Positions 1 through 9,267 of a stretch of DNA of 20,802 nucleotides are shown one piece after another; the first letter of the stretch is position 1; each line of letters starts with the position of its first letter. The notes beneath the pieces are model-generated. The model did no database searches and had not been told where the DNA came from. It worked only from the letters and a program-made list of their open reading frames with translations. The DNA is taken from NCBI GenBank assembly GCA_030595765.1, contig JAUVCJ010000014.1:1-20802 (forward strand). Reading direction: 5' to 3'. The position numbers and the translations under genes are program-made. This stretch comes from Thermoplasmatota archaeon. GTDB taxonomy: Archaea > Thermoplasmatota > Thermoplasmata > GCA-020350865 > JAUVCJ01.

Positions 1-3000
1 CATCCCAGACCTCCAGTCTCCAGCCCTCTTTATTGTCGTTATCGAGTCCATAGACATCAAAGCTGATGGTGGCATCTGTATAGAATGATAGGTCAAGGGC
101 TTCGGTCCGCATGTACTGGCCTGCCCAGGCCTCATCGCAATCCCTGAACTGTACAGAGGAGGCTCTGCCATCATATGCGCCCACCCGAATGTCAGCAGTA
201 TCAGCCCAGGCTGGATCCACTGTCCAGAAATTATCCTGGGCAGTATCGGCATTCCCTGTCCATGTAGCGTCAGCATTAGGGAAGGTCTCGGTGTAGATGT
301 TCCCCCTAGTCCCATCGAACTTTGGAGAGCGGTATGCCGGATTGGCGGCTATGGTCTGGCCGATCTGCTTGAATATGCCCTCCAGTTCACTTGCATCAGG
401 TGCATGAAAGTACTCTCCACCTACCGATGTGTTAGCAATTCGCCATAGGTTGTACTCCAGCGTCCCAGACTCCTCACAGGGCAGGGATATGCCGGTATCG
501 GTGCACACCATATTCTCATTATCAAATACCTCACCTGGCCATGTAGTAAGGGTTCTGGATGGTTCTGGAGGAAGATCATGATGCTCAAGCCCTAGCCCAA
601 TTGTGTATATGGCTGCATCCGCGTAAAGAAGCCCGTTTCGGTCTGAATCCATGGAACCTCCGTGGTTCATGGCCTCAAGCCATTGAGTGGTACCAAGTGG
701 ATCTGCCCAGTCAAATGTGTATTTGCCACGATGATATGTGTAATCGTTGCGGAAATTGTACCCTTGGGCAGGGTCGTCGTTGATGTACATCGAGTCCCAG
801 GGAGCCCAGTATGCGCTACCGCCTTCAATTATGTTATCAGCAATGGCAGCGTTATCGGATGCCTGGGTGTCAGCACCATCCGAAAGGACAATGACGTAGG
901 CAGGAAGGTGAGTGTAGTTGGGTAGCGCAGCATAGTACATCACATCCTCGTAGGCTCCTCCAATTGCATCCCAGAGTATGGTCTGGCCAGGCTTGTTTAC
1001 CATGCCCGAGTCATCATCACCAATTTCTAGCCGTATCTCCTCCCTGCCATCATGGCCTCCGAAGTCGTCACCCAGCCTGATAGGACCTCTGATTATGTTG
1101 GTCTTATATCTTGTGCTGGTCACTGGATGTCCATCTGGACCAGACCATCTTCTTTCCATGTTCCCGTTAAAGTCCCAGATGCTAACAATTACAGAATCAT
1201 CGCTTAACTGGTCAAGCAGGGTCTTTGCCCCGTCCTTTGCCCTTGTAAGCCAGCTCACGCCATCATCGGTGCGATCCTGCATTGAGCGAGAGTCATCTAT
1301 CACAAGAGACACAATGGCATCGGCACCCACCGTCATTGCACCCACCGTGCCTTCCTGAAGCCAGTAACTGCCATCAGCAGTGTGGTACTCGTCGTGGTTG
1401 ACCTGGACACCGTTTATCTCTGCGAACTCGGATATTATCGAGGTGTAAACAGAGCCGTCTGGCACAGTGTAGTAATCCAGTGGAGATTCTGTGTTGATGC
1501 GGACTATGACATCCTCGTGATCCCATTTTAAGGTGCCATTCTCCATATCGTCCCAGAAGAAGTAGACCTCCAGTACCTGGGTTGGGAAGTTGTTGAAGTT
1601 GAACACCTCTGCAACCTCATCCAGGGGGTCAAGCTGGAAAGTAAGGATCCTGGCTCCAGCAAATAGCGGCCTCCAGATGAACTCTACCTCTTGAGTGGAT
1701 CCTGCATCCACGATCACGGTCTCTGATCCCACCTGGGTGGAGCCGTCAAGGAAACGCACCAGTGTGGTGGCGCTAGTCCCTCCAAAGTTGTGAAGGAATG
1801 CTGAAAATACGTAGGCATCTCCAAGGTTTGGATGAGCATTGGATATGCTGATGTCCTCCACTACAGATTTAAGCTCCGGCCTTGGGTCTGGTCTGCCAAA
1901 CCATCTCATTACCATGTATGTCAATTCCGCACTGGAGTTCTCTGATGTCGGGAAATAACCACTTCTGCCAGAGCCCACTGACCCATCAGAGCCATTAATG
2001 AAGCCAGGCTCGAAGGAGAATGTCACAACCTTGAAAAGACCATCCCATCTAACAGCATTGTAATTGCCTGAATCCTTGTCCTGATAAAGAAAGCCCTCAG
2101 CTCCAACAGATGAGTTCGGTACAATCATATCGCCTCCATCAGCAAATATCCCCGATGGGGAAGTATAGGCCTGGATGCCATGAGATATCTCATCGTTGTA
2201 GATACCTTTGAGCGGGCTGGAGGTCCCGACACCTGTGGTGTTCGAGGTGATCTTTAGGATGTTGCTCTTGAAGCTTGAAGACACCCCATCATCATCCATG
2301 ATGTTCTGGCCGATCAGCCAAAATGCCCTGTTCTCGTTGCTTGTCAGGTAATCAGTAAGGTTTGACTGGTCATCCTCAGTCAGGGTATCAACAGAGTTCC
2401 CAGTGCACCATATCACCAAGTTGAACTTGAATAGCATGTCAGGCGAGGTTGATTGCCCGGCAGTGCTCCATTGCATGTCAACGTAAAAGAAAGGATAATC
2501 TAGAAATTCCAGGGCATCCGCCATTGCTGAGGTCACATTCCCATCATCTCCATCAGGAGCCCCATCATCGTCCACAAGCAATATGGAATACTGGACATTG
2601 ATGTCCTTGATGGTGGTGTCGCTATCTAGCTCGTTGTTTGCCTCATTTGTTTCTTCAATAAGCTCATCAGGATCCACCCTTACAGTTATCTGATGGGAAC
2701 CAACCTGGTCGGCCCTCCAATGGTGCCAAACAAGCCTTGTGCTTCCGTTAGCAGCAATATTGGGTATAATACACTTAGGGGTAAGCTCTACCCCATCCAG
2801 GAAAAAGGACACACTCACATTTGACTGGTTCGTTGCGCCGTTGTTCCTTATGATGGCAGAGATGTTGACAGACTCCATGAAGAATGGATTGGTGATATTG
2901 AAATCCTGCTGCGAAACTGCCAGATCCTCGCCTGACCTGCCAGACAGATTGGCCAGCCATAGTATGACCTTGTAGGCTAAAAATGCCTGCTCATCCCGTA

Positions 3001-4753
3001 GCTTTAGGGTGGAAAACTCCCAGCTCTGGAACACCATACGCTCTCCGGTCCCGTTATCGTCCTGGTATGAGAGGGCAGTGGCATCGCCTGTAACAGGGTC
3101 GTGGAACAGCTCCTTGACATCGGAGTTTGGTGAAGGCACGAATAGGTCGGCATTGAACTCTATCCCACGATCCATCATACTAAAATTCATTCGCGGAGGC
3201 CCCTTGGTAATTTTATGAATAGCATTACCCTCCATCGATGCTGGCATTGCAACATCCTTGGCTATCATGGAGTCTATATGCATTCTGGCCCAGCTGGTAC
3301 CCAAGTCTGGATCATTGAGGGCTCCGGAACTGATAAGCCAGAGCTTGCCGCCATTGTTCATGAAAGTATCCAGCTCTGCGGTGTCTGCAGGGGTAAGAGT
3401 TTCATCAGTATCATAGCCAGTTGCCCAGATGACGATATCATAGTTCTTCATCCTGGGGCTAAGATCGTCGTACTTAGGGCCATAAGTTGTTCTAATGGAT
3501 ACAGAGTCGTAGTCAAAGTCCGAGCTCTCCATCGCTGCCTTGATAAAACTTGCAGTGTCATTATTGGTCTTATCCTCATCTGCCCTGTCATCATCAACCA
3601 GAAGAATGGATGGAAGGACTGTGAGTGTGGCATTGCGCTTGTTATTGGTCTTATCTGTATAGCTCTCCTCAGGCTCCACAACCGTGATGTTTACCCAAAC
3701 ACGATGTAGTCCACCACGAGTAATGTCCCAGTTAATCCTAGCATCGCTCTCGCCACCAGGCGCCACTGGGACGACATCCCTGCCAATATAGCTGAAGGTC
3801 CCATGATACTCATCCCAGAACTGTACGATGCCGGTGCCGGGACCGTTGCCTAGATTGCGAATGTGAGCGGTTATGCGGAGCATGTCACCATTTGTTGGAG
3901 CGTCATTTGCAAAAACGATCTCGAAGGGAATAAGATCCGGGCTAGAGGTTTGAGCCACAATATGAATATTGAAATTACTCTGCCTGTAATGGCCCTCAAG
4001 GTCATAGGCAAATATCCTAGCCACCCATGTTAGGCTGTTGCTTGCCTCAAGCAAGTTAGAAGGAACCACATGTTCGGCTGTCTCGAACCTGCCATCGGAA
4101 TTATTGTCCCACATCTGGAGCAGGCGGGTTGTGCCCCATAGGTCAAGCTCCACCATGACACTGGTGGTGTCCAGGTCCTTGTTCAGATCCAGAAGATCAG
4201 CATAAACCGTGAAGTTCTCATCTTCGTGAAGAGTTGCTGGGAGTGTCCCCCTGTCCATAATGACAGGCCCATACTGGTTTATCCTTCCAATTAAGGTGGT
4301 TTCCTGGATCATGTTCCCGTCCCGGGTATCAAGGATTACCACAGAGACCACAGAAGTCTGGTCAATTCCCTGTATAAAACGAGACCATGTGGCTCCAGGA
4401 TGCCATTCGTTCCCAGCATCCACTGTTGTGACGTTGCTTGCAGATGGCTCGAACCTTAGCTGTTGAGAGCCGAAATTGATGATGACCAGGGTCTCGTAAT
4501 CATGAAGGCTCTCTCCTCCCTTGTGAGTGATATTTATCCATCCCCCTGAGCCGTCGTCTGCAAGGTTCAGGGTTGGAGATAGCTCGGCAATGGTGCCGCC
4601 AGATGGTGTTGGCATTGCCAGAACAAAGAAGAAGACACTGGACATCAATCCTACCGTCATCCCCAACACCAGTATGTTGGCTATTATGTCCGAGAGGGCT
4701 GAATTGCGCCTTCCCAGAGGTCTTAACCCGCGCCTAATTGCTTTTACATTCAT
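1..4753 (-). CDS. Giant pilin-like surface protein with GATase1-like, CARDB and VWA domains (gene 1, 3' partial)
   Basis: The frame is open from ATG 4753 past the left edge (1584 codons visible). It is missing a C-terminus only because the window ends. The N-terminus (RRNSA, then LSDIIANILVLGMTV) reads as a class III prepilin signal plus membrane helix (about residues 18-42). After it come beta domains, a GATase1-like module starting ILLVDDD (about 382-605), a CARDB-like sandwich ending in the ETNEANNE motif, a second ILLVDDDG module (about 722-945), a third CARDB-like domain, and WDDMENG at about 1066. A VWA domain follows (about 1143-1470) with an intact MIDAS: DDSRS at 1153-1157 and SDG with D1292. 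A jelly-roll-like region then runs off the edge. Many N-x-S/T sequons suit an extracellular glycoprotein. The start lies 4 nt after the gene 2 stop, and a GGGGTGA site overlaps that stop, so coupled translation is likely. I infer an adhesin or ligand-binding surface protein; no enzymatic residues are recognised. Confidence 0.85.
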   Translation of the reverse strand, partial: MNVKAIRRGLRPLGRRNSALSDIIANILVLGMTVGLMSSVFFFVLAMPTPSGGTIAELSPTLNLADDGSGGWINITHKGGESLHDYETLVIINFGSQQLRFEPSASNVTTVDAGNEWHPGATWSRFIQGIDQTSVVSVVILDTRDGNMIQETTLIGRINQYGPVIMDRGTLPATLHEDENFTVYADLLDLNKDLDTTSVMVELDLWGTTRLLQMWDNNSDGRFETAEHVVPSNLLEASNSLTWVARIFAYDLEGHYRQSNFNIHIVAQTSSPDLIPFEIVFANDAPTNGDMLRITAHIRNLGNGPGTGIVQFWDEYHGTFSYIGRDVVPVAPGGESDARINWDITRGGLHRVWVNITVVEPEESYTDKTNNKRNATLTVLPSILLVDDDRADEDKTNNDTASFIKAAMESSDFDYDSVSIRTTYGPKYDDLSPRMKNYDIVIWATGYDTDETLTPADTAELDTFMNNGGKLWLISSGALNDPDLGTSWARMHIDSMIAKDVAMPASMEGNAIHKITKGPPRMNFSMMDRGIEFNADLFVPSPNSDVKELFHDPVTGDATALSYQDDNGTGERMVFQSWEFSTLKLRDEQAFLAYKVILWLANLSGRSGEDLAVSQQDFNITNPFFMESVNISAIIRNNGATNQSNVSVSFFLDGVELTPKCIIPNIAANGSTRLVWHHWRADQVGSHQITVRVDPDELIEETNEANNELDSDTTIKDINVQYSILLVDDDGAPDGDDGNVTSAMADALEFLDYPFFYVDMQWSTAGQSTSPDMLFKFNLVIWCTGNSVDTLTEDDQSNLTDYLTSNENRAFWLIGQNIMDDDGVSSSFKSNILKITSNTTGVGTSSPLKGIYNDEISHGIQAYTSPSGIFADGGDMIVPNSSVGAEGFLYQDKDSGNYNAVRWDGLFKVVTFSFEPGFINGSDGSVGSGRSGYFPTSENSSAELTYMVMRWFGRPDPRPELKSVVEDISISNAHPNLGDAYVFSAFLHNFGGTSATTLVRFLDGSTQVGSETVIVDAGSTQEVEFIWRPLFAGARILTFQLDPLDEVAEVFNFNNFPTQVLEVYFFWDDMENGTLKWDHEDVIVRINTESPLDYYTVPDGSVYTSIISEFAEINGVQVNHDEYHTADGSYWLQEGTVGAMTVGADAIVSLVIDDSRSMQDRTDDGVSWLTRAKDGAKTLLDQLSDDSVIVSIWDFNGNMERRWSGPDGHPVTSTRYKTNIIRGPIRLGDDFGGHDGREEIRLEIGDDDSGMVNKPGQTILWDAIGGAYEDVMYYAALPNYTHLPAYVIVLSDGADTQASDNAAIADNIIEGGSAYWAPWDSMYINDDPAQGYNFRNDYTYHRGKYTFDWADPLGTTQWLEAMNHGGSMDSDRNGLLYADAAIYTIGLGLEHHDLPPEPSRTLTTWPGEVFDNENMVCTDTGISLPCEESGTLEYNLWRIANTSVGGEYFHAPDASELEGIFKQIGQTIAANPAYRSPKFDGTRGNIYTETFPNADATWTGNADTAQDNFWTVDPAWADTADIRVGAYDGRASSVQFRDCDEAWAGQYMRTEALDLSFYTDATISFDVYGLDNDNKEGWRLEVWD

Positions 4754-4757
4754 TGTT

Positions 4758-4764
4758 TCACCCC
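4758..4764 (-). promoter_or_regulatory. Ribosome binding site of gene 1 overlapping the gene 2 stop
   Basis: On the minus strand GGGGTGA is followed by AACA and then ATG 4753. The TGA of this element is the gene 2 stop codon, so the purine-rich site sits inside the end of gene 2. This geometry supports translational coupling and fixes the gene 1 start; the only nearby ATG (4749) runs straight into a stop. Confidence 0.7.
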
Positions 4765-7700
4765 AGTATGGTATTACCGTACACGACCACGTCATCAACA
4801 AGCAACCCATAGGGTTCGATTGCTGATTTGAAATGGCTATATCCTGGCTCGTTATTTGTTACTACTCTGAATCGGATCATTATCTGATGCCCGATCCAGC
4901 CCGACAGGTCAGTCTCTATCCTGCCAAGTGTTCCTATTTGAACCCATCCATCATCCTCGGTATCTGCCCCAAACACATCGATACCAGTGTCGGAAGTGAG
5001 TCCGTCTCCATTCTCGGTTCCGGACACATTGACCGAAGCACGTATGGCCAGGGTGAGTGGTGACCAGCTCATGCCGCCATTGTCAGATACCTCAACCCTG
5101 AAACCGTCCGGTGGGTAGCCAGCCTGGCTGTTCACGTTGAACTTCACATTGGCTGCAAATGTCGCCTCTTTGGCCTTGGTCAGGTCGATCGGGCGAGTTA
5201 CAAGCACGTTGTCCAATCCCTCCCTGAAAGCCAGGGTATCAGGGTCAGTACAGTTCCAGGCATGACTACCACTTTTGGAATCCTGCGCCGTCAATGCCCA
5301 GACATCGCTGGTGCCCGAGCTTGGTGTGAGGGTGTTAGACCTGACAACTCCAACCTCTATGTCATCGACCCACCAACCCATACCGGTTCCCGGAGCGTAC
5401 TGGGTGTAATTGAACCGAATGCGAACCTGATCTCTGGCAGTTGCAGGAACATAACTTAGAAGATTGAACTCTGCCTGCTCCCAGCTCCCCTCACCTGCGT
5501 CGCTTATGCCATTCCAGCCCCAAAGTATGTCATTGCCAAGATCATCGAGCCTCTGGACACTCAAAAGCAGGTTGCCAGTGTATGGGCGTGCTGGGCTTGC
5601 ATAGACATACTTCCAGCCAGTACCATCATTGTAGCCAACCTCGATAAATGCCCCATTTGTGCTCGAAAGGATGTCGTAGCGATGCCAGAACCTTAGTGTA
5701 GCAAAAGCCGCATCTGTAAGGTCTATGGTAGGGGTGGTGGCGCTCTTGTTGGTATTTCCAGTGCCTAAGGTTCGTGTGGAATTGCCAACTGTACCATTCC
5801 CGAAGTTATCCTCCTCGAAATGCCAGGAGCTGCCAAGTGTATGATACTCGCTGATATTGAGCTCTACCCCATCTGTGTACTGCCACTCAGATGCTATGGA
5901 GGTGAAGGTCTGAACATTGTCCTTTCCATAGTACTCATAGGGAGACTCGCCGTTTATTCGCATTATGACGTTCTCGTGCTCCCAGTTGTCGGTACCATTC
6001 TCCATGTCGTCCCAGAAGAAGTACACCATCAACGACATGGTGACGTTGTTGTTGTGGTACTCGAAGGTCTCGTCAACCAGGTTCGAAGCATCCACCCTGA
6101 CTGTCAGGTTCCTGATCCCGGCAAACAGCGGGGTCCATATGACCTGAAGGTCTGCTGAGCCACCGCCCATCACAGGGACGTTGTCCGAGCCGATCTGGGT
6201 ATCGCCATCGAAGTACTGCACCAGCGCATTGGTCATGTTCGAGCCGTGGTTGTAGATGCGGGTCTGGAGGATGTAGGAATTTCCAAGGAAAGGATGCTGG
6301 TTCGAGATGGTCATGTCATCCAATGTTGTCTTGAGCTCAGGGTTGGAGCTGGGCTTGTCCATGAACCTAAGCACCTCGAATACGATCTCAGCTCTGGATA
6401 CATTGGAGCTGGGGTAGGAGCCGATCCCATCCTGTCCAGCAATGAAGGCCAGTTCGAACCCAAAGAACACCAGCTTGTAATCCTCATCATAGGATATTGC
6501 ATTGAAGGCGGCTTGATCGGCGTCCTGCCAGAATATCCCGGTAGCCAATGAATCCGGTACCAATACGTCCCCATCATCTGGAAATACTCCGGTGGGGTCG
6601 ACTCCTGCGCTTAGACCATGGGTTATAAAATCGTCCCTTACTCCCACGATCGGGTCGGGTGTGAGAGCTCCGTCGCTCACCCCTACGACATGAAGATAAT
6701 TGGATAGGAATGAGTCGGCGGATAGGTCATCGGCAATGCCCTGGCCAATCAGCCATACATAGCCGCCATTGTCCATGTGAGCCGCTAGCGCATCCCTATC
6801 GCTCTCATTGAGGGTCTCGGCCTCATTGGCACCAGTTAGCCATATCACAAGATTGTAGTCGGATAGGGTCAGTATGCCTATGGGTCCCAAGCTCCTGTCG
6901 TACCTGGTAAAGCCTACTCCGATGTCGTTCATGGCTTCAGCAAAGACTGCTGTTACGTTCCCAGGGGTACCATCGCCGCTCTCATCATCATCTACTACCA
7001 GTATGGAATAGTCCACGTAAACACTCTTGCTCACAGACCTGGCATCAAGCTCGTTATTGTTCTCGTTGGTCTCCTGTATGATGTTGTCCGGGTCGGCTCT
7101 GACCGACAGGGTGTGCCATCCCACAGGATAAGCCAGCCAGTTCCAGGTTATAGAAGCTGTACCGCCTTGAGGATTTAATGCCACAGTCTTGCGCGGATAT
7201 GCAGCGGCCTCATCACCATCAATGAAAAGAGCCACTGTTACGTTCCAGAAATTGGCGCCGTTATTCCTTATAACGGCACTGACATTGATGTAATCCCGAT
7301 AAAGTGCGATATGAGAGGAAAGGGTCTGCTCCGATACTGCGATGTCCTCACCTGTGATCCCGGTCAGGTTTATTAGCCAAAGGATCACACGATAGGCAAA
7401 GTAGGCCTGGTCATCCGAATGCAGAATGTTCGAGAACTCCCAAGGGATGAAAGCAACACGCTCTTCAGTTCCGTTGTCATCCTTATAGGTCACTCCATAG
7501 ACCTCTGTGCCTCCAGTGTTGTTGAACATGGACTCAGCATCAACCCCTATGGTCATGATGTCAGTGGTGTTGCCCAGCCCCCCTCGATCATACATTGCTA
7601 ACGTAACAACTGGTGGCCCCATTGTGATGTCGTGCAGGGTGTTGCCAATGAGTGGTGAATCGAGTGGTGTTGAGCTATAAGGGCCAAAAACATGAAGTTT

Positions 7701-9143
7701 ATCATTTACGAAAGTGTTGGTTGTCGTCAAGTCCTCTAGAATGCCTTGGCTAACAAGCCAGAGCTTGCCGCCATTGTCCAGGAACTTGCCTACGTTTGTC
7801 TGGTCCGTGAGGGTAAGAGTGCCCACCGAGTAGCCTGTTAGCCAGACAACAATGTCATAGTCTTCCAGCTTGGGCTCGCCTGAATCATAAGATGGACCGT
7901 TCCCACCAACCACTCTATAGGTTGTTGTCTGTTCAAAACCTGCAGCCTTGATCGAGGCCTCCATAAAGGCAGCAGTATCCCTTGCGCTCCCATCAGCGCT
8001 TGAGTATCCATCGTCGTCCACTATCAGGATGTTGGGAAGAATGTCGATGTGGGCTGACATGTTGTTTGCCTGGATGTTTGGAACCTCTAATGGATAAACA
8101 TTGGTGACATTGACGGATATGGTATGGTTACCACCCTTTAGTATCTCCCAGAATATCGATGCAACGCTCTGGTCGCCTACAGCGACAGATACCTCGTCAG
8201 AGCCTAGCAGGGTCCCATCGTTAATATCACCCAAGTAGAAATTAATAATGGCCTGGCCTGGACCGTCCCCATCGTTCCAGATCTTGGCTGTAATTGTGAT
8301 CGCGTCGCCGTTGGTGGGCTGTTCTTCAGAGAAAATGATGGCCTTTGGATACAGGTCAGGGATCCCTGCCTGGGTGATGCCTATCGCAAGCTCCACCCTT
8401 GTCCATATCACATGCTCTTCAAGGTCTTGGGCATAAATGGTGCCATAGAACATCCCGATTGGGATGTGGGTAGGCACCACCAGTGTGGCACTGATATACC
8501 TATCAGTTGTGGCATCGTAACTCATCGGTATGCTACTGCCAAGAGCGATGCCGGACAGGTCGGCCCTGATGCTGGACTCATCTAGGTCACCGTCCTGGTC
8601 CTTGATCGTTGCAAAGATGGTAAACTCGCTTCCCTGCTTGATCTGATTCGGGGAGTAGCCCTTGTTCCTGATCTCTGGGGAAAAGGTTGATTCCTCCGAG
8701 TGAAGCGTATTCTCAAAAAAAGCATCCCCGGTATCCTTGTCCAGCACAAGCACGATGAGGTATGTCCAAGGATTGATCTCCCCAAAGAACCTGCTCCAGG
8801 TCTGTCCTGGAGCCCATTCCCCAGCGCCAGCAAGGTCGGTACTGTTGCTCATTGAAATGGTGTAATTATGTCGCGTGGAATTCATTCTTACAATGACCTT
8901 GATGTTCATCTCCAAAAGGGGCTCTCCGCCTGCATGTGTGAGGTTTATCCATCCTCCAACACCGTTGCTGGCAGGCTCAAAAGTGGATTTGAAGGTCACA
9001 TCCACCCCCTTCTCTGGCATGGGCATGGAGTACACGAAAGCAAATATCCCGCTAAAAAGCGAGACCGTGATGACCATGATAAGGATGTTGCCCAATACGT
9101 CGGATAAACCCTTGTTCCTTCTACAGTTGAACCCCGGTTCCAT
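4758..9143 (-). CDS. Giant pilin-like surface protein with GATase1-like and CARDB modules, no VWA domain (gene 2)
   Basis: 1461 aa. The N-terminus NKG followed by LSDVLGNILIMVITV is a class III prepilin signal with a membrane helix at about 14-36. Order of domains: beta domain (45-150), Ig-like (150-255), CARDB-like 1 (260-370, PDLYPKA start), GATase1-like 1 (371-600, ILIVDDDG start, FLDNGGKLWLV core), CARDB-like 2 (601-705), GATase1-like 2 (713-930, ILVVDDD start), CARDB-like 3 (930-1040), then jelly-roll/MAM-like domains (about 1041-1260 and 1261-1460). It ends without a C-terminal helix or sorting motif, so the N-terminal helix is the only visible anchor. GATase1-like modules of this sort occur in large secreted proteins and here show no recognisable catalytic triad. 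Paralogue of its two neighbours, but lacking the VWA insert they carry. The start is supported by GGAGGG six nt upstream. Function inferred as a surface adhesin or pilus-associated protein. Confidence 0.9.
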   Translation of the reverse strand: MEPGFNCRRNKGLSDVLGNILIMVITVSLFSGIFAFVYSMPMPEKGVDVTFKSTFEPASNGVGGWINLTHAGGEPLLEMNIKVIVRMNSTRHNYTISMSNSTDLAGAGEWAPGQTWSRFFGEINPWTYLIVLVLDKDTGDAFFENTLHSEESTFSPEIRNKGYSPNQIKQGSEFTIFATIKDQDGDLDESSIRADLSGIALGSSIPMSYDATTDRYISATLVVPTHIPIGMFYGTIYAQDLEEHVIWTRVELAIGITQAGIPDLYPKAIIFSEEQPTNGDAITITAKIWNDGDGPGQAIINFYLGDINDGTLLGSDEVSVAVGDQSVASIFWEILKGGNHTISVNVTNVYPLEVPNIQANNMSAHIDILPNILIVDDDGYSSADGSARDTAAFMEASIKAAGFEQTTTYRVVGGNGPSYDSGEPKLEDYDIVVWLTGYSVGTLTLTDQTNVGKFLDNGGKLWLVSQGILEDLTTTNTFVNDKLHVFGPYSSTPLDSPLIGNTLHDITMGPPVVTLAMYDRGGLGNTTDIMTIGVDAESMFNNTGGTEVYGVTYKDDNGTEERVAFIPWEFSNILHSDDQAYFAYRVILWLINLTGITGEDIAVSEQTLSSHIALYRDYINVSAVIRNNGANFWNVTVALFIDGDEAAAYPRKTVALNPQGGTASITWNWLAYPVGWHTLSVRADPDNIIQETNENNNELDARSVSKSVYVDYSILVVDDDESGDGTPGNVTAVFAEAMNDIGVGFTRYDRSLGPIGILTLSDYNLVIWLTGANEAETLNESDRDALAAHMDNGGYVWLIGQGIADDLSADSFLSNYLHVVGVSDGALTPDPIVGVRDDFITHGLSAGVDPTGVFPDDGDVLVPDSLATGIFWQDADQAAFNAISYDEDYKLVFFGFELAFIAGQDGIGSYPSSNVSRAEIVFEVLRFMDKPSSNPELKTTLDDMTISNQHPFLGNSYILQTRIYNHGSNMTNALVQYFDGDTQIGSDNVPVMGGGSADLQVIWTPLFAGIRNLTVRVDASNLVDETFEYHNNNVTMSLMVYFFWDDMENGTDNWEHENVIMRINGESPYEYYGKDNVQTFTSIASEWQYTDGVELNISEYHTLGSSWHFEEDNFGNGTVGNSTRTLGTGNTNKSATTPTIDLTDAAFATLRFWHRYDILSSTNGAFIEVGYNDGTGWKYVYASPARPYTGNLLLSVQRLDDLGNDILWGWNGISDAGEGSWEQAEFNLLSYVPATARDQVRIRFNYTQYAPGTGMGWWVDDIEVGVVRSNTLTPSSGTSDVWALTAQDSKSGSHAWNCTDPDTLAFREGLDNVLVTRPIDLTKAKEATFAANVKFNVNSQAGYPPDGFRVEVSDNGGMSWSPLTLAIRASVNVSGTENGDGLTSDTGIDVFGADTEDDGWVQIGTLGRIETDLSGWIGHQIMIRFRVVTNNEPGYSHFKSAIEPYGLLVDDVVVYGNTILG

Positions 9144-9149
9144 GATAAG

Positions 9150-9155
9150 CCCTCC
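9150..9155 (-). promoter_or_regulatory. Shine-Dalgarno site of gene 2
   Basis: GGAGGG on the minus strand, six nt before ATG 9143. It decides the start and has exactly the same sequence and spacing as the site before the proposed TTG start of gene 3. Confidence 0.75.
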
Positions 9156-9204
9156 AAGAACAGGTAGACTGTCCGCCCACCTCTATTACTATGCATGGGT
9201 AAAT

Positions 9205-9250
9205 GGCATATAAGAAGCTATTATGGTGATAACCATGTTTTACACCAAAC
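9205..9250 (-). promoter_or_regulatory. Promoter block of gene 2: TATA box plus 14-bp palindrome shared with gene 3
   Basis: The palindrome ATGGTGATAACCAT (9223-9236, 5-bp arms, 4-bp centre) is followed on the plus strand by TTTTACACCAAAC. The TATA element CTTATATG (minus strand, 9207-9214) lies on the gene-proximal side. A TATA centre near 9210 predicts a start of transcription near 9184 and a leader of about 40 nt containing the Shine-Dalgarno site. Hand alignment with 14599-14644 gives 41 identical positions out of 46, whereas the rest of the two upstream regions does not align. A palindrome just upstream of TATA fits an activator or regulator site. Confidence 0.65.
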
Positions 9251-9267
9251 CCAGGCTTGGACTGGAC

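Noticed and set aside
978..1358. Open frame of 126 aa on the plus strand
   Set aside because: It lies opposite the VWA region of gene 1, whose minus-strand frame is continuous and clearly homologous to its neighbours; the plus-strand product is low-complexity and unlike any family.
382..5000. GATase1-like modules as active amidotransferases or proteases
   Set aside because: No conserved nucleophile Cys or His/Glu pair is visible in the modules; a structural or binding role is more likely.
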